From Sulfuritalea sp. (GTDB lineage Bacteria; Pseudomonadota; Gammaproteobacteria; Burkholderiales; Rhodocyclaceae), in contig JAUSCI010000051.1 of the NCBI GenBank assembly GCA_030651305.1, forward strand, positions 100,837-164,836: a stretch of DNA of 64,000 bases, written 5' to 3'. Positions 9,160 to 17,651 of this stretch are shown piece after piece. Position numbers and translations under genes: made by a program. Position 1 is the stretch's first letter; each line of letters opens with the position of its first letter. The notes under the pieces were generated by a model. It had not been told where the DNA came from. It did no database searches and saw nothing but the letters and a program-made list of their open reading frames with translations.

Positions 9160-10329
9160 ATGGCACATTGCACAAACAGGAACCGCGACCGGAATCGTCT
9201 GCGGTTCGGGTCCATGGGGCTTCTGATAGCCGGGTTGCTCGGCATGTTCAGTAACATTGCCAGCGCCGCCTGGGAATTCGGTCTGCAGGACCCGATGACG
9301 GCCACGGCCCGCCACGTCTATGAGTTGCACAGCTTATTGTTGTGGGTCATCGTTGTGATCTTCATCGGCGTCTTTGCCGTCGTCACCTGGTCCATCATTT
9401 TTCATCGCAAGTCCAAGGGTCACAAGGCCGCTGATTTTCACGACAATACGACAGTGGAAATCGTCTGGACCATTGTGCCGACGCTGATCCTGATCGCCAT
9501 CGCCTTCCCGGCGACATCGACCCTGGTGCAGATGCGCGATACCTCGCAGCCCGAACTCACGATCAAGGCCACCGGATACCAGTGGAAGTGGGGTTACGAA
9601 TACGTGACCGGAGATGCCGCCGGCGTCAAGTACATGAGCGTTCTGTCTACGCCGCGCGAGCAGATCGAAAACAAGTCGCCAAAGGGCGAGCACTACTTGC
9701 TCGAGGTCGATCGCCCGCTGGTGGTGCCGGTCGGCAAGAAGGTGCGCATGCTCCTTACGGCGTCCGACGTGATTCATACCTGGTCAGTCCCTGCGTTTGC
9801 GGTCAAGGCTGACGCCGTCCCGGGCTTTTTGCGCGACACCTGGTTCCGCGCCGAGAAGGAAGGAACCTACCGCGGCCAGTGCTCGGAACTCTGCGGCAAG
9901 GACCACGGTTTCATGCCGGTGGTGGTCGAGGTCGTTTCAGTAGAAAAATACGCGGCCTGGGTGGCCGACCAGAAGAAGGAGATGGCCGCGGCGGCAGAGG
10001 ACCCGGCCAAGATCTGGAAGCTTGACGAACTGGTTGCCCGTGGCGAAAAGGTATATGCCGCCACCTGCGCCGCGTGTCACCAGCCGACCGGAAAGGGACT
10101 GCCGCCTGTATTCCCTGCTCTCGACGGATCCAAGATCGTCAAGGGGCCGAAGGCAGCCCATCTCGACATGGTTCTCAAGGGCAAGGCCGGCACGGCGATG
10201 GCGGCCTTTGGCGCCCAGATGAGTGACACGGATATCGCGGCCGTTGTAGCCTATGAGCGGAACGCATGGAGCAATAAACTTGGCGAGGTCATTCAGCCCG
10301 CCGAAGTCAAGGCACTTCGCGGCAAGTGA
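9160..10329 (+). CDS. coxB: Cytochrome c oxidase subunit II with fused cytochrome c domain
   Basis: Subunit II accepts electrons and passes them through the CuA centre to subunit I. The ATG at 9160 was chosen because a purine-rich GGAGGG lies just upstream and a signal/anchor (SMGLLIAGLLGMFSNIASA) follows; the frame extends to 9061. Two transmembrane helices follow (about 55-78 and 100-120). The CuA domain has its first His at about 206 (VIHTWSVP) and the cluster CSELCGKDHGFM with C241, C245, H249 and M252. A C-terminal class I cytochrome c domain has C303-A-A-C-H307 and distal Met candidates. This is a caa3-like subunit II, 389 residues. Confidence 0.95.
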   Translation: MAHCTNRNRDRNRLRFGSMGLLIAGLLGMFSNIASAAWEFGLQDPMTATARHVYELHSLLLWVIVVIFIGVFAVVTWSIIFHRKSKGHKAADFHDNTTVEIVWTIVPTLILIAIAFPATSTLVQMRDTSQPELTIKATGYQWKWGYEYVTGDAAGVKYMSVLSTPREQIENKSPKGEHYLLEVDRPLVVPVGKKVRMLLTASDVIHTWSVPAFAVKADAVPGFLRDTWFRAEKEGTYRGQCSELCGKDHGFMPVVVEVVSVEKYAAWVADQKKEMAAAAEDPAKIWKLDELVARGEKVYAATCAACHQPTGKGLPPVFPALDGSKIVKGPKAAHLDMVLKGKAGTAMAAFGAQMSDTDIAAVVAYERNAWSNKLGEVIQPAEVKALRGK

Positions 10330-10360
10330 ACGCGCCACGGGCCCCCAGGAGAATCTGATT

Positions 10361-11971
10361 ATGCAAGCCACCCAGCACGCCGGCCACGCCGGCCACGACG
10401 ACGATAGCCACAGCCACGGTCCGACCGGGCTGATGCGCTGGATAACCACCACCAACCACAAGGACATCGGCACCATGTACTTGTGGTTCAGTTTCGTGAT
10501 GTTCCTCGTGGGGGGGGCGATGTCGCTGGTCATCCGCGCCGAACTGCTGTCGCCCGGATTGCAATACGTGTCCCCCGAGTTCTACAACCAGATGCTGACA
10601 CTGCATGCACTGATCATGGTGTTCGGTGCCATCATGCCGGCCTTCGTCGGTTTTGCCAACTGGATGATCCCGCTGATGATCGGCGCCCCCGACATGGCGT
10701 TCGCACGGATGAACAACTGGAGTTTCTGGTTGCTGCCGCCTGCCGCGATCCTTCTGACTTCATCGATTTTCGTTCCCGGGGGCGCTGCCGGAACCGGCTG
10801 GACGCTGTATCCGCCTCTGTCGATTCAGATGGGGATGGGCATGGACATGGCCATCTTTGCCGTGCACATCCTCGGCATGTCATCGATCATGGGTTCGATC
10901 AACATCATCACCACCATCCTCAACATGCGCGCACCGGGCATGACCTTGATGAAGATGCCGATGTTCTGCTGGACCTGGCTGGTGACGGCCTTCCTGCTGA
11001 TCGCCTCGATGCCGATTCTGGCAGGCGCGGTGACCATGCTGCTGACAGATCGCCATTTCGGTACCAGCTTCTTCAACGCAGCCGGTGGCGGTGATCCGGT
11101 GCTGTTCCAGCACATCTTCTGGTTCTTTGGCCATCCCGAGGTCTATATCATTGCCTTGCCGGCCTTCGGCGTGGTGTCCCACGTGATTCCGGCGTTTTCG
11201 CGCAAGCACCTGTTTGGCTATACCTCCATGGTGTATGCGATTGCCGCGATCGGCCTGATCTCCTTCTTCGTCTGGGCCCACCACATGTATGTGACGGGCA
11301 TCCCGCTCACCGGCCAGTTGTATTTCATGTATGCGACGATGCTGATCGCGATACCGACAGGGGTCAAGGTTTTCAATTGGGTCACCACCATGTGGCGCGG
11401 TTCGCTGAGTTTCGAGACGCCGATGCTGTTCGCGCTTGGCTTCCTCGTGCTGTTTACCATCGGCGGCCTTACCGGCTTGGTGCTGGCCATGACAGCGGTG
11501 GACATCCAATTGCAGGACACCTACTACGTCGTCGCCCACTTCCACTATGTCATGGTCGCCGGGGCGCTCTTCTCCGCCTATGCCGGCCTTTACTTCTGGC
11601 TGCCGAAATGGACCGGCCACATGTATAACGAGGGTTTGGGAAAACTGCATTTCTGGCTGTCGATGATCTTCTTCAACATCGCCTTTTTCCCGCAGCACTT
11701 CCTCGGACTTGCCGGCATGCCGCGCCGGATTCCCGACTACGCACAGCAGTTTGCCGACTTCAACCAGATTTCCACCATCGGCTCTTTCGGCTTCGGCATA
11801 AGCCAGCTGCTGGTTCTGGTGGTGGTCTTCAAGGCGATCAAGGGTGGCGCCAAGGCCGAGGCCCGGCCCTGGGATGGCGCCCGCGGACTGGAATGGACCG
11901 TGCCGTCCCCGGCGCCGCACCATACCTTCGAAGACCCGCCAGCGTTTGATCCGGCGGAGGCGCACGCATGA
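10361..11971 (+). CDS. ctaD: Cytochrome c oxidase subunit I
   Basis: Catalytic heme-copper subunit that reduces O2 and pumps protons. It has 536 residues from the ATG at 10361, preceded by AGGAG. The N-terminus is His-rich and soluble (QATQHAGHAGHDDDSHSHG). Signature segments are TTNHKDIGTMYLW, NWMIPLMIGAPDMAFARMN with the D-channel Asp context, FWFFGHPEVYIIALPAFG with the CuB His and cross-linked Tyr, WAHHMYVTG, and AHFHYVMVAGALFSAYAGLYFW with the heme His ligands. Twelve transmembrane helices are expected. It overlaps the next small gene by ATGA. Confidence 0.97.
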   Translation: MQATQHAGHAGHDDDSHSHGPTGLMRWITTTNHKDIGTMYLWFSFVMFLVGGAMSLVIRAELLSPGLQYVSPEFYNQMLTLHALIMVFGAIMPAFVGFANWMIPLMIGAPDMAFARMNNWSFWLLPPAAILLTSSIFVPGGAAGTGWTLYPPLSIQMGMGMDMAIFAVHILGMSSIMGSINIITTILNMRAPGMTLMKMPMFCWTWLVTAFLLIASMPILAGAVTMLLTDRHFGTSFFNAAGGGDPVLFQHIFWFFGHPEVYIIALPAFGVVSHVIPAFSRKHLFGYTSMVYAIAAIGLISFFVWAHHMYVTGIPLTGQLYFMYATMLIAIPTGVKVFNWVTTMWRGSLSFETPMLFALGFLVLFTIGGLTGLVLAMTAVDIQLQDTYYVVAHFHYVMVAGALFSAYAGLYFWLPKWTGHMYNEGLGKLHFWLSMIFFNIAFFPQHFLGLAGMPRRIPDYAQQFADFNQISTIGSFGFGISQLLVLVVVFKAIKGGAKAEARPWDGARGLEWTVPSPAPHHTFEDPPAFDPAEAHA

Positions 11972-12084
11972 CTCGCGACCCGTCGCGCGAGCAGGGCAAT
12001 CGCCGCATCGCGCTCGGTCTGGCGCTTTTCGCTGCAGCGGTGTTTCTCAGCGTCATGATCCGGCAGTGGATGTCAAACACGTGA
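11968..12084 (+). CDS. Cytochrome oxidase small assembly protein (38 aa)
   Basis: A tiny ORF with ATG overlapping the ctaD stop (ATGA) and TGA overlapping the ctaG GTG start. Its basic N-terminus TRDPSREQGNRRIA is followed by a single transmembrane helix LGLALFAAAVFLSVMIRQW. Small single-helix proteins in exactly this position between ctaD and ctaG are annotated in many betaproteobacteria as cytochrome oxidase small assembly proteins. Assignment rests on position, length and topology. Confidence 0.75.
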   Translation: MTRDPSREQGNRRIALGLALFAAAVFLSVMIRQWMSNT

Positions 12085-12680
12085 ATCCCGACTTCAGCGC
12101 GGCCGGAGCGACGACTGCCCACTTGTTGCCTCGGGCGACGGGTAACCGGCGCATCGTCGCCGGTTTGCTGGTGGTCATTGTCGGCAGCCTTGTCTTCGTC
12201 GCCGTCCAGCCGCGCCTGTACAAGGCATTTTGCGAATGGACCGGACTTTACGATATCGATCGTGCCGAGCGGGTCGCCGAGTCGTTGCTACCTGGTCGAC
12301 CGGTGGCGCTTGAGTTCGATGCCAACAGCCACGGCAACGGACTGCGTTTTCGTCCGGAGACCACCAGCCTTACAGCCAATACCGGGGAAATCGTGCATGT
12401 GGTCTATCGCGTCGAGAACACTCGCAACACCACCGTGATCGGTCAGGCGGTGCCCAGCTACGGCCCGCAGCATGCAGGTGGCTACGTCAAGAAACTCGAC
12501 TGCTTCTGCTTCAAGCAGCAGACCTTTGCTCCGCACGAGGTGCGCGAGATGCCCGTTGTCTTCGTGCTTGACAAGAAACTGCCTGAGGACGTGAACACCG
12601 TCACGCTTTCCTATACGTTTTTCGAGGTACCGGCGGGTAGCGTGAAATCGCCGGCGACGCCAGCGGAAAACCAGACGTGA
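12081..12680 (+). CDS. ctaG: Cytochrome c oxidase assembly protein CtaG/Cox11
   Basis: Copper chaperone that delivers copper to the CuB site of subunit I. Starts at GTG 12081, overlapping the preceding stop, giving 199 residues, the usual family length. One N-terminal transmembrane helix (IVAGLLVVIVGSLVFVAVQPRLY, about 26-48) precedes a periplasmic immunoglobulin-like domain. The copper-binding pair is C141 and C143 in KKLDCFCFKQQTF. The family motif PVVFVLDKKLPEDVNTVTLSYTFF is present near the C-terminus. Confidence 0.93.
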   Translation: MNPDFSAAGATTAHLLPRATGNRRIVAGLLVVIVGSLVFVAVQPRLYKAFCEWTGLYDIDRAERVAESLLPGRPVALEFDANSHGNGLRFRPETTSLTANTGEIVHVVYRVENTRNTTVIGQAVPSYGPQHAGGYVKKLDCFCFKQQTFAPHEVREMPVVFVLDKKLPEDVNTVTLSYTFFEVPAGSVKSPATPAENQT

Positions 12681-12683
12681 CCA

Positions 12684-12896
12684 ATGCAGACGCCGAAGCT
12701 ACAGCCGCCGAAAGGCAGATTCTTTCGCACCATTCGTACGGTTGCATGGGGTCTGCTGGGAATACGTGGGCACAAACTGCACGAGCAGGATGCGCCATCC
12801 CTGTCGCCGTTGCAGATATTGATTACGGCACTCGTCTTTATGTTGATCTTTGTACTTACGCTGGTAACAGTGGCGGTCAATGTCGGCAGGCATTGA
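12684..12896 (+). CDS. DUF2970 small membrane protein
   Basis: A 70-residue protein. The N-terminal half contains RTIRTVAWGLLGIRG, and one C-terminal transmembrane helix (ILITALVFMLIFVLTLVTVAV) follows. Length, layout and position between ctaG and ctaE match the DUF2970 family found in betaproteobacterial cox operons. Molecular role unknown, presumably oxidase assembly or stability by location. Starts four bases after ctaG ends. Confidence 0.85.
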   Translation: MQTPKLQPPKGRFFRTIRTVAWGLLGIRGHKLHEQDAPSLSPLQILITALVFMLIFVLTLVTVAVNVGRH

Positions 12897-12955
12897 TTGA
12901 CGGCATGAACAACGTAGCAGGACAGTAACGATCAAATGATTTGGAGGAGGTCAAG

Positions 12956-13810
12956 ATGAGTCACCCCGCAGCCGCAAACCGCTACTTCGTCCCTGCGCCT
13001 TCACACTGGCCGCTGGTTGGTTCCCTGGCCCTGCTCCTGCTGGCAAGCGGTGCCGTGTTGACGATGAACTCGATTGCCAACGGCGGTTTCGTGCTGATGG
13101 GCGGATTTGCCGTGCTGGCCGTTATGCTGTTCGGCTGGTTTGGCCGCGTGATCGGAGAAGCCGAGAGCGGTAGCTACAACCTGCAAGTGGATCGGTCCTT
13201 CCGCTGGGCGATGGCCTGGTTCATTTTTTCGGAAGTCATGTTCTTCGCTGCATTCTTTGGCGCGCTGTTCTATGTCCGCGTCTTGTCGGTTCCGGACCTC
13301 GCCAGTGCCGATCAGGCGTTGCTGTGGGACGGCTTCAAGAATCAGTGGCCCAGTGCCGGTCCGGCGGTCAAGGATCCCTTCACCCCGATGCACGCGTGGG
13401 GGATTCCGGCTATCAACACTCTGCTATTGCTGAGCTCGGGCGTCACGGTCACCTGGGCGCATTGGGGTTTGATCGCCAACAAGCGGCAGCAGTTGATCAT
13501 CGGTCTGGCCCTGACGATTCTGCTTGGCCTGGTGTTCATCAGCCTCCAGGCATACGAATACGGCGAGGCCTACAGCCACTTGAATCTGAAGATGACCACG
13601 GGTGTTTACGGCTCGACGTTTTACATGCTGACCGGCTTTCATGGTTTTCACGTGACGCTCGGGGCGACGATGCTGATCGTGATTCTGCTACGCACGGTGA
13701 AAGGGCATTTCACCGCGGAGCGCCACTTTGCCTTCGAGGCGGTGGCGTGGTACTGGCACTTTGTGGACGTCGTCTGGCTCGGCCTCTTTGTCGTTGTTTA
13801 CTGGCTGTAA
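12956..13810 (+). CDS. ctaE: Cytochrome c oxidase subunit III
   Basis: Structural subunit of the aa3-type oxidase. It has 284 residues from ATG 12956, which follows a strong GGAGGAGG ribosome-binding site; an upstream in-frame start at 12941 would bury that site. Seven hydrophobic segments can be seen. Family motifs are RWAMAWFIFSEVMFFAAFFGALFY with the conserved Glu, YEYGEAY, STFYMLTGFHGFHVTLGA and VAWYWHFVDVVWLGLFVVVYW at the end. Confidence 0.96.
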   Translation: MSHPAAANRYFVPAPSHWPLVGSLALLLLASGAVLTMNSIANGGFVLMGGFAVLAVMLFGWFGRVIGEAESGSYNLQVDRSFRWAMAWFIFSEVMFFAAFFGALFYVRVLSVPDLASADQALLWDGFKNQWPSAGPAVKDPFTPMHAWGIPAINTLLLLSSGVTVTWAHWGLIANKRQQLIIGLALTILLGLVFISLQAYEYGEAYSHLNLKMTTGVYGSTFYMLTGFHGFHVTLGATMLIVILLRTVKGHFTAERHFAFEAVAWYWHFVDVVWLGLFVVVYWL

Positions 13811-13856
13811 TGCGGTGCTCGCGGCGCCTCCGGCGTGGGTCGAGTCACGTCGCGGA

Positions 13857-14054
13857 TCAGAGCCTTTCGCCGATCCAGCCAAACCAGTGTGCCGCCATCA
13901 GTAACAGGAACAGGACAAGGGAAAGACCCACGCGCAAGGACAGCGCCCTGACAGCCCGAGTCTTGTTTTGACCCTGATCGCGATAGACAAACACGAGTGC
14001 GCTGCCGAGGCTGGCGACGATGGCGATCAGCATCAGGACGACGATGATGCGCAT
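13857..14054 (-). CDS. Twin-transmembrane protein (DUF2909)
   Basis: 65 residues with two transmembrane helices (IIVVLMLIAIVASLGSALVFVY and VGLSLVLFLLLMAAHWFGWIG) joined by a basic loop (RDQGQNKTRAVRAL). This matches the DUF2909 twin-TM proteins encoded on the opposite strand between ctaE and surf1 in betaproteobacteria. Function unknown; conserved placement suggests a link to the oxidase. Confidence 0.85.
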   Translation of the reverse strand: MRIIVVLMLIAIVASLGSALVFVYRDQGQNKTRAVRALSLRVGLSLVLFLLLMAAHWFGWIGERL

Positions 14055-14133
14055 GGATTTCTCTCCTGAAAGCGTGCAGTCTACCGGACTCGCCGTTCGC
14101 GCACGACATCAACCCCGACACACCGTTCCGTCG

Positions 14134-14832
14134 ATGCTGATCTTTCCTCTCAAGGGTGGCCCACTCCGCCTGCTGGTGGCCATTTTGCTGATTCTGGTCT
14201 GTCTCGGCATGGCGCGCCTGCAACTCTGGCGTGCCGAAACCCGTGGTGAGAAGTTCGAGCGCGAGCAGGCCGCCCTCATCTCGGTGCCAATCAGCTTGTC
14301 GGCCCAGCAACGCGAGCACGAGAAACTGCTCGATCGCGCGGCGACGGCGCGCGGCCGCTGGTTGCCGGAGAAGATTTTGTTTGTGGACAACAAGATCTAT
14401 CGCAGTCGCGCCGGCTATCACGTTCTGACGCCCCTTCAGTTGTCCGGCAGCACATCCGTTGTGCTGGTCAATCGCGGCTGGATAGCGGCGCCACGGTTAC
14501 GTTCCGAGCTTCCGTCGGTTTCATCGCCGACCGGCGAAATCGAGATTGCCGGCATGACCCGCAGCTTTGAAACCAGGACATTTGAATTGCAGCAAACGCA
14601 GCCGCAGGGAACTGTCTGGCAACATGTGCGTGAAGCCGACTATCGTCGTCTTAGCGGTCTCGACGCGCTGCCGGTGGTCCTGCTGCAAACCGGCGCGGAT
14701 GGTGATGGTCTTATCCGTGACTGGGGTGCTGCGGAAAATCCCGCGACCAGACACTATGGCTATGCGGCGATGTGGCTGGTTTTCGCGCTGATGGCCGTGG
14801 CCTACGGCCTTTTTGCATGGCGGAAGAAATGA
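14134..14832 (+). CDS. SURF1-family cytochrome oxidase biogenesis protein
   Basis: Helps insert heme a into subunit I. 232 residues from ATG 14134; the frame runs up to 14020 but that part overlaps the start of the opposite DUF2909 gene and has no signal. Two transmembrane helices bracket a periplasmic domain: LLVAILLILVCLGMARLQLWR near the N-terminus and AAMWLVFALMAVAYGLFAWRKK at the end. Family motifs RSRAGYHVLTPLQL, VVLVNRGWI and NPATRHYGYAAMW are present. Confidence 0.9.
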   Translation: MLIFPLKGGPLRLLVAILLILVCLGMARLQLWRAETRGEKFEREQAALISVPISLSAQQREHEKLLDRAATARGRWLPEKILFVDNKIYRSRAGYHVLTPLQLSGSTSVVLVNRGWIAAPRLRSELPSVSSPTGEIEIAGMTRSFETRTFELQQTQPQGTVWQHVREADYRRLSGLDALPVVLLQTGADGDGLIRDWGAAENPATRHYGYAAMWLVFALMAVAYGLFAWRKK

Positions 14833-15446
14833 GTACGAACGGGACGACAAACAACGAAGTCGAAGACAGCGCCAGTCACGTGACGGCAAGCACTTCTTCC
14901 AGTCAGATCAAGGGCAGGCTGATACTGCTGGCGATCGTTGCTATCGGCGTGCTGCCCCTTCTTGCCGCCTTGTACTTTCGTTACGTCTCGCCGCCAGAGG
15001 TCCTGGCAACGGTGGGTCAAGCGCTGGATCCCGTGCCGCTGCCGTTCGAGTTCCTGCAGCGTCTCGATGGCGCAGCGCTGGAGCATCCCGCGGTCAGCGG
15101 AAAGTGGCTGGTGATTATTGCCGCACCCGGCGGCTGTGACGCGCGCTGCCAGCATACCCTCTACCTGACCCGTCAGGCGCGTACCGCACAGGGTCGCAAT
15201 ATGGCGCGCGTCGGCCGCCTGTGGGTGATCACCGATGCAACCACGCCCGCGCCGAACCTGATGGCGGCGCACCCGGATCTGGTCCTGGCCAGGGCGACGG
15301 ATGCCAGGCTGCTCGAGGTTCTCGGCGGCAGCGAAAGTCGTCATGTCAATCTTGCGGACAGGCGTGGCCTGCTGGTTTTCCGTTACTCGGACGATCCCGA
15401 GCCAAAGGCCTTCATTCGCGAGATCGGAAAGCTGATCAAGTTTTGA
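14829..15446 (+). CDS. Membrane-anchored Sco/thioredoxin-like protein of the cox cluster
   Basis: 205 residues starting at ATG 14829, coupled to surf1 by ATGA. One N-terminal transmembrane helix (RLILLAIVAIGVLPLLAALYF) anchors a periplasmic domain. The motif GGCDARCQHTLYLTRQ has two Cys (about 103 and 107) in the C-x3-C spacing of Sco copper chaperones. The C-terminus IREIGKLIKF resembles a Sco/thioredoxin last helix. In related clusters such a gene lies between surf1 and ctaA; it is often left as a hypothetical. I infer a role in copper or thiol handling for CuA assembly. Confidence 0.7.
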   Translation: MSTNGTTNNEVEDSASHVTASTSSSQIKGRLILLAIVAIGVLPLLAALYFRYVSPPEVLATVGQALDPVPLPFEFLQRLDGAALEHPAVSGKWLVIIAAPGGCDARCQHTLYLTRQARTAQGRNMARVGRLWVITDATTPAPNLMAAHPDLVLARATDARLLEVLGGSESRHVNLADRRGLLVFRYSDDPEPKAFIREIGKLIKF

Positions 15447-15448
15447 TT

Positions 15449-15474
15449 GCCGTGATTGTTCACGGCGGTGTTTT
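15449..15474 (+). terminator. Possible weak terminator after the cox assembly genes
   Basis: GCCGTGA and TCACGGC form a 7-bp stem with a 4-base loop just after the stop codon. Eight bases further comes only TTTT, interrupted by GGTG, so efficiency is doubtful. The following 140 bases to ctaB hold no gene. Confidence 0.35.
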
Positions 15475-15614
15475 CACGCCCCCCAATGCCCGCCGGAACT
15501 GGCGGCGGAAAGCGCTACATCGGGAAGTACGAACCCCGGTACAGCAGACGTGCGGCGGCCGGGCGCGTGATAGACTTGCTACTTGTTGCTGATCCAATCT
15601 TTGATGCCTAAAAC

Positions 15615-16514
15615 GTGAAATCTACTACCCTTAGACTGCAACAGGGCTCCGACCGGTTGCGCCACTATTTTCAGCTGGCGAAACCGCGCGTGGTTTCGCT
15701 GATCGTGTTCTGTGCCGTTATAGGCATGTTCCTCGCTGTTCCGGGCATGGTGCCGTGGCGCATATTGCTCGCCGGCACCACGGGCATAGCGCTGGTGGCC
15801 GGTGCGGCGGCGGCGGCGAACTGCCTGATCGAGCAGAAGATCGATGCCTTGATGGCGCGTACGCGCGGCCGGCCGTTGCCGCAAGGTGAAGTAAATTCAC
15901 TTGAGACCCTGCTCTTCTCGGGCCTGATAGGGGGCGTCGGGCTTTTCCTGCTCTACGCCTGGGTAAACCCCTTCACCATGTGGCTGACCTTCGCCACCTT
16001 CGTCGGCTATGCGGTGATTTACACCATCTTCCTCAAGCCCAATACCTCGCAAAACATTGTTATCGGCGGTGCGTCCGGCGCCATGCCTCCAGTGCTCGGC
16101 TGGGCCGCGGTGACCGGCGACGCGCCGGGCGAGGCCTGGTTGCTGTTCCTCATCATCTTCGTGTGGACGCCACCGCACTTCTGGTCTCTGGCACTGTATC
16201 GGACGAAGGAATACGCTGCCGCCGGCCTGCCGATGCTGCCGGTAACGCACGGTGCCGAATACACCCGTCGCCATGTGTTTCTCTACACCATCGGCCTGAC
16301 GCTGGTCACCCTGGTGCCGTATGTTATCGGCATGTGCGGCTGGTTTTACCTGACCTCGGCGGTACTGCTCGACACCATCTTCCTCGGTTACGCGTGGCTT
16401 ATCTGGCGCGACTATTCGGATGCGGTGGCACGCATCACTTTCCGCTGGTCGATTCTCTATCTCGCGCTGCTGTTCGCCGCGCTGCTGGTTGACCACTACC
16501 TGTCGATCTGGTGA
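15615..16514 (+). CDS. ctaB: Protoheme IX farnesyltransferase (heme O synthase)
   Basis: Adds farnesyl to heme B to make heme O. UbiA-superfamily integral membrane protein of 299 residues, starting with GTG at 15615. Motifs are [17 protein letters not shown], the Asp-rich region [21 protein letters not shown], and [15 protein letters not shown]. In most relatives heme A synthase (ctaA) precedes it, but here a 168-base gap without a gene lies there instead. Followed by a strong bidirectional terminator. Confidence 0.95.
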   Translation: MKSTTLRLQQGSDRLRHYFQLAKPRVVSLIVFCAVIGMFLAVPGMVPWRILLAGTTGIALVAGAAAAANCLIEQKIDALMARTRGRPLPQGEVNSLETLLFSGLIGGVGLFLLYAWVNPFTMWLTFATFVGYAVIYTIFLKPNTSQNIVIGGASGAMPPVLGWAAVTGDAPGEAWLLFLIIFVWTPPHFWSLALYRTKEYAAAGLPMLPVTHGAEYTRRHVFLYTIGLTLVTLVPYVIGMCGWFYLTSAVLLDTIFLGYAWLIWRDYSDAVARITFRWSILYLALLFAALLVDHYLSIW

Positions 16515-16523
16515 CCGCGATAC

Positions 16524-16561
16524 AAAAACGGGGCAGCCTCGATTGCCGAGGCTGCCCCTTT
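16524..16561. terminator. Bidirectional rho-independent terminator between ctaB and rpoH
   Basis: A perfect 12-bp stem (GGGGCAGCCTCG with its complement, 5-base loop) has AAAAAC on its left and TTT on its right. It serves the convergent ctaB (+) and rpoH (-), better in the rpoH direction, where the tail reads GTTTTTG. Confidence 0.9.
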
Positions 16562-16580
16562 GCCGTTAACGCAAATCCTG

Positions 16581-17477
16581 TTACGCCGCGAGCTGGCCTT
16601 TCATCTTCTGCATGGCCTTGACTTCAATCTGGCGGATGCGCTCTGCCGACACGCCGAACTCCGCAGCCAGTTCGTGCAGCGTTGCGGCTTCTTCGCCATC
16701 AGCGACCAGCCAGCGCCTCTGAACGATGGTGCGACTGCGGTCGTCAAGGCTTGCCAGTGCCGAACCCAGGCCCTCGTCCTGCAAACGGTCATACTCCTTG
16801 CGCTCAAGCACCGCGGACGGCTCGACGCTGCGATCCGCGGTCAGGTAGGCAATCGGTGCGTAGCTGTCCTCGTCGTCATCCGATATGGGTTCCAGCGACA
16901 CATCGGAGCCGGTCAGGCGGGTTTCCATTTCGATCACTTCTGCCGGCTTGACACCGAGCCGTTTCGCCACAGCTTTCACTTCTGCGGCGCCCAGGGTGTT
17001 GAAGCCCTGGGGCGAATCTGCATCCTGGGCCAGGGCAGCCTTGATGCTGCGCAGATTGAAGAACAGCTTGCGCTGTGCCTTGGTGGTCGCGATCTTGACC
17101 AGCCGCCAGTTCTTCAGGATGTATTCGTGAATCTCGGCCTTGATCCAGTGCATGGCGAACGAAACCAGGCGCACGCCTCGATCGGGATCGAAGCGCTTGA
17201 CGGCTTTCATCAAGCCGATGTTGCCTTCCTGAATCAGGTCGGCGTGAGGCAAGCCATAGCCCAGATAGCCGCGCGCGATGGCAATCACCAGCCGCAAATG
17301 GGACGTCACCAATTGGCGCGCCGCATCGACATCGTCCTGCTCGCGGAAACGCCGGGCGAGCGTTTGCTCCTCGACATGGCTCAACATCGGCACCCGATTC
17401 GCGGCCGATATGAACGCCTCAATGCTGCCGCTGGCGGCGAGCATCGGGAAATGGTCAAGAGACACGGTATGACTCAT
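16581..17477 (-). CDS. rpoH: RNA polymerase heat-shock sigma factor RpoH (sigma-32)
   Basis: 298 residues. Region 2.2-2.4 includes HLRLVIAIARGYLGYGLPHADLIQEGNIGLMKAVKRFDP and VSFAMHWIKAEIHEYIL. The RpoH-specific box QRKLFFNLR is at about residues 135-143. Region 4.2 is LHELAAEFGVSAERIRQIEVKAMQKMKG. A GGAGG ribosome-binding site precedes the ATG. A perfect CIRCE element lies 24 bases upstream of the ATG, so HrcA repression of this sigma factor is strongly implied: the two heat-shock systems are then wired in series. Confidence 0.97.
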   Translation of the reverse strand: MSHTVSLDHFPMLAASGSIEAFISAANRVPMLSHVEEQTLARRFREQDDVDAARQLVTSHLRLVIAIARGYLGYGLPHADLIQEGNIGLMKAVKRFDPDRGVRLVSFAMHWIKAEIHEYILKNWRLVKIATTKAQRKLFFNLRSIKAALAQDADSPQGFNTLGAAEVKAVAKRLGVKPAEVIEMETRLTGSDVSLEPISDDDEDSYAPIAYLTADRSVEPSAVLERKEYDRLQDEGLGSALASLDDRSRTIVQRRWLVADGEEAATLHELAAEFGVSAERIRQIEVKAMQKMKGQLAA

Positions 17478-17501
17478 GGTACGACCTCCTTTTACGCAAT
17501 A

Positions 17502-17528
17502 TTAGCACTCTTCGCCTGAGAGTGCTAA
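17502..17528. promoter_or_regulatory. CIRCE element (HrcA operator) of rpoH
   Basis: TTAGCACTC-N9-GAGTGCTAA, all 18 arm bases matching the canonical CIRCE. It lies in the 5' leader of rpoH, ending 24 bases before the start codon. HrcA binding here would repress rpoH until heat titrates GroE/HrcA. CIRCE upstream of rpoH is known from comparative work in betaproteobacteria and unlike the enteric RNA-thermometer arrangement. Confidence 0.95.
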
Positions 17529-17651
17529 GCGTGGAAGAAGTTCCTGATAAATTTAGTCGGGAATTACCGGTCGCAGGAGAGTGCTGTTGCGCGGGGGATT
17601 CGCTTCATGTCCCGCAGGGACAGGTATCCCCTGGTAGGACGCTGGCCGGCG

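Noticed and set aside
10425..10460. Possible His-rich metal-binding protein antisense near the ctaD N-terminus
   Set aside because: His-rich part belongs to the CtaD N-terminus itself.
10880..11965. 361-codon open frame antisense to ctaD
   Set aside because: Lies wholly opposite the ctaD membrane helices; His/Gly/Asp-rich composition typical of antisense to hydrophobic segments.
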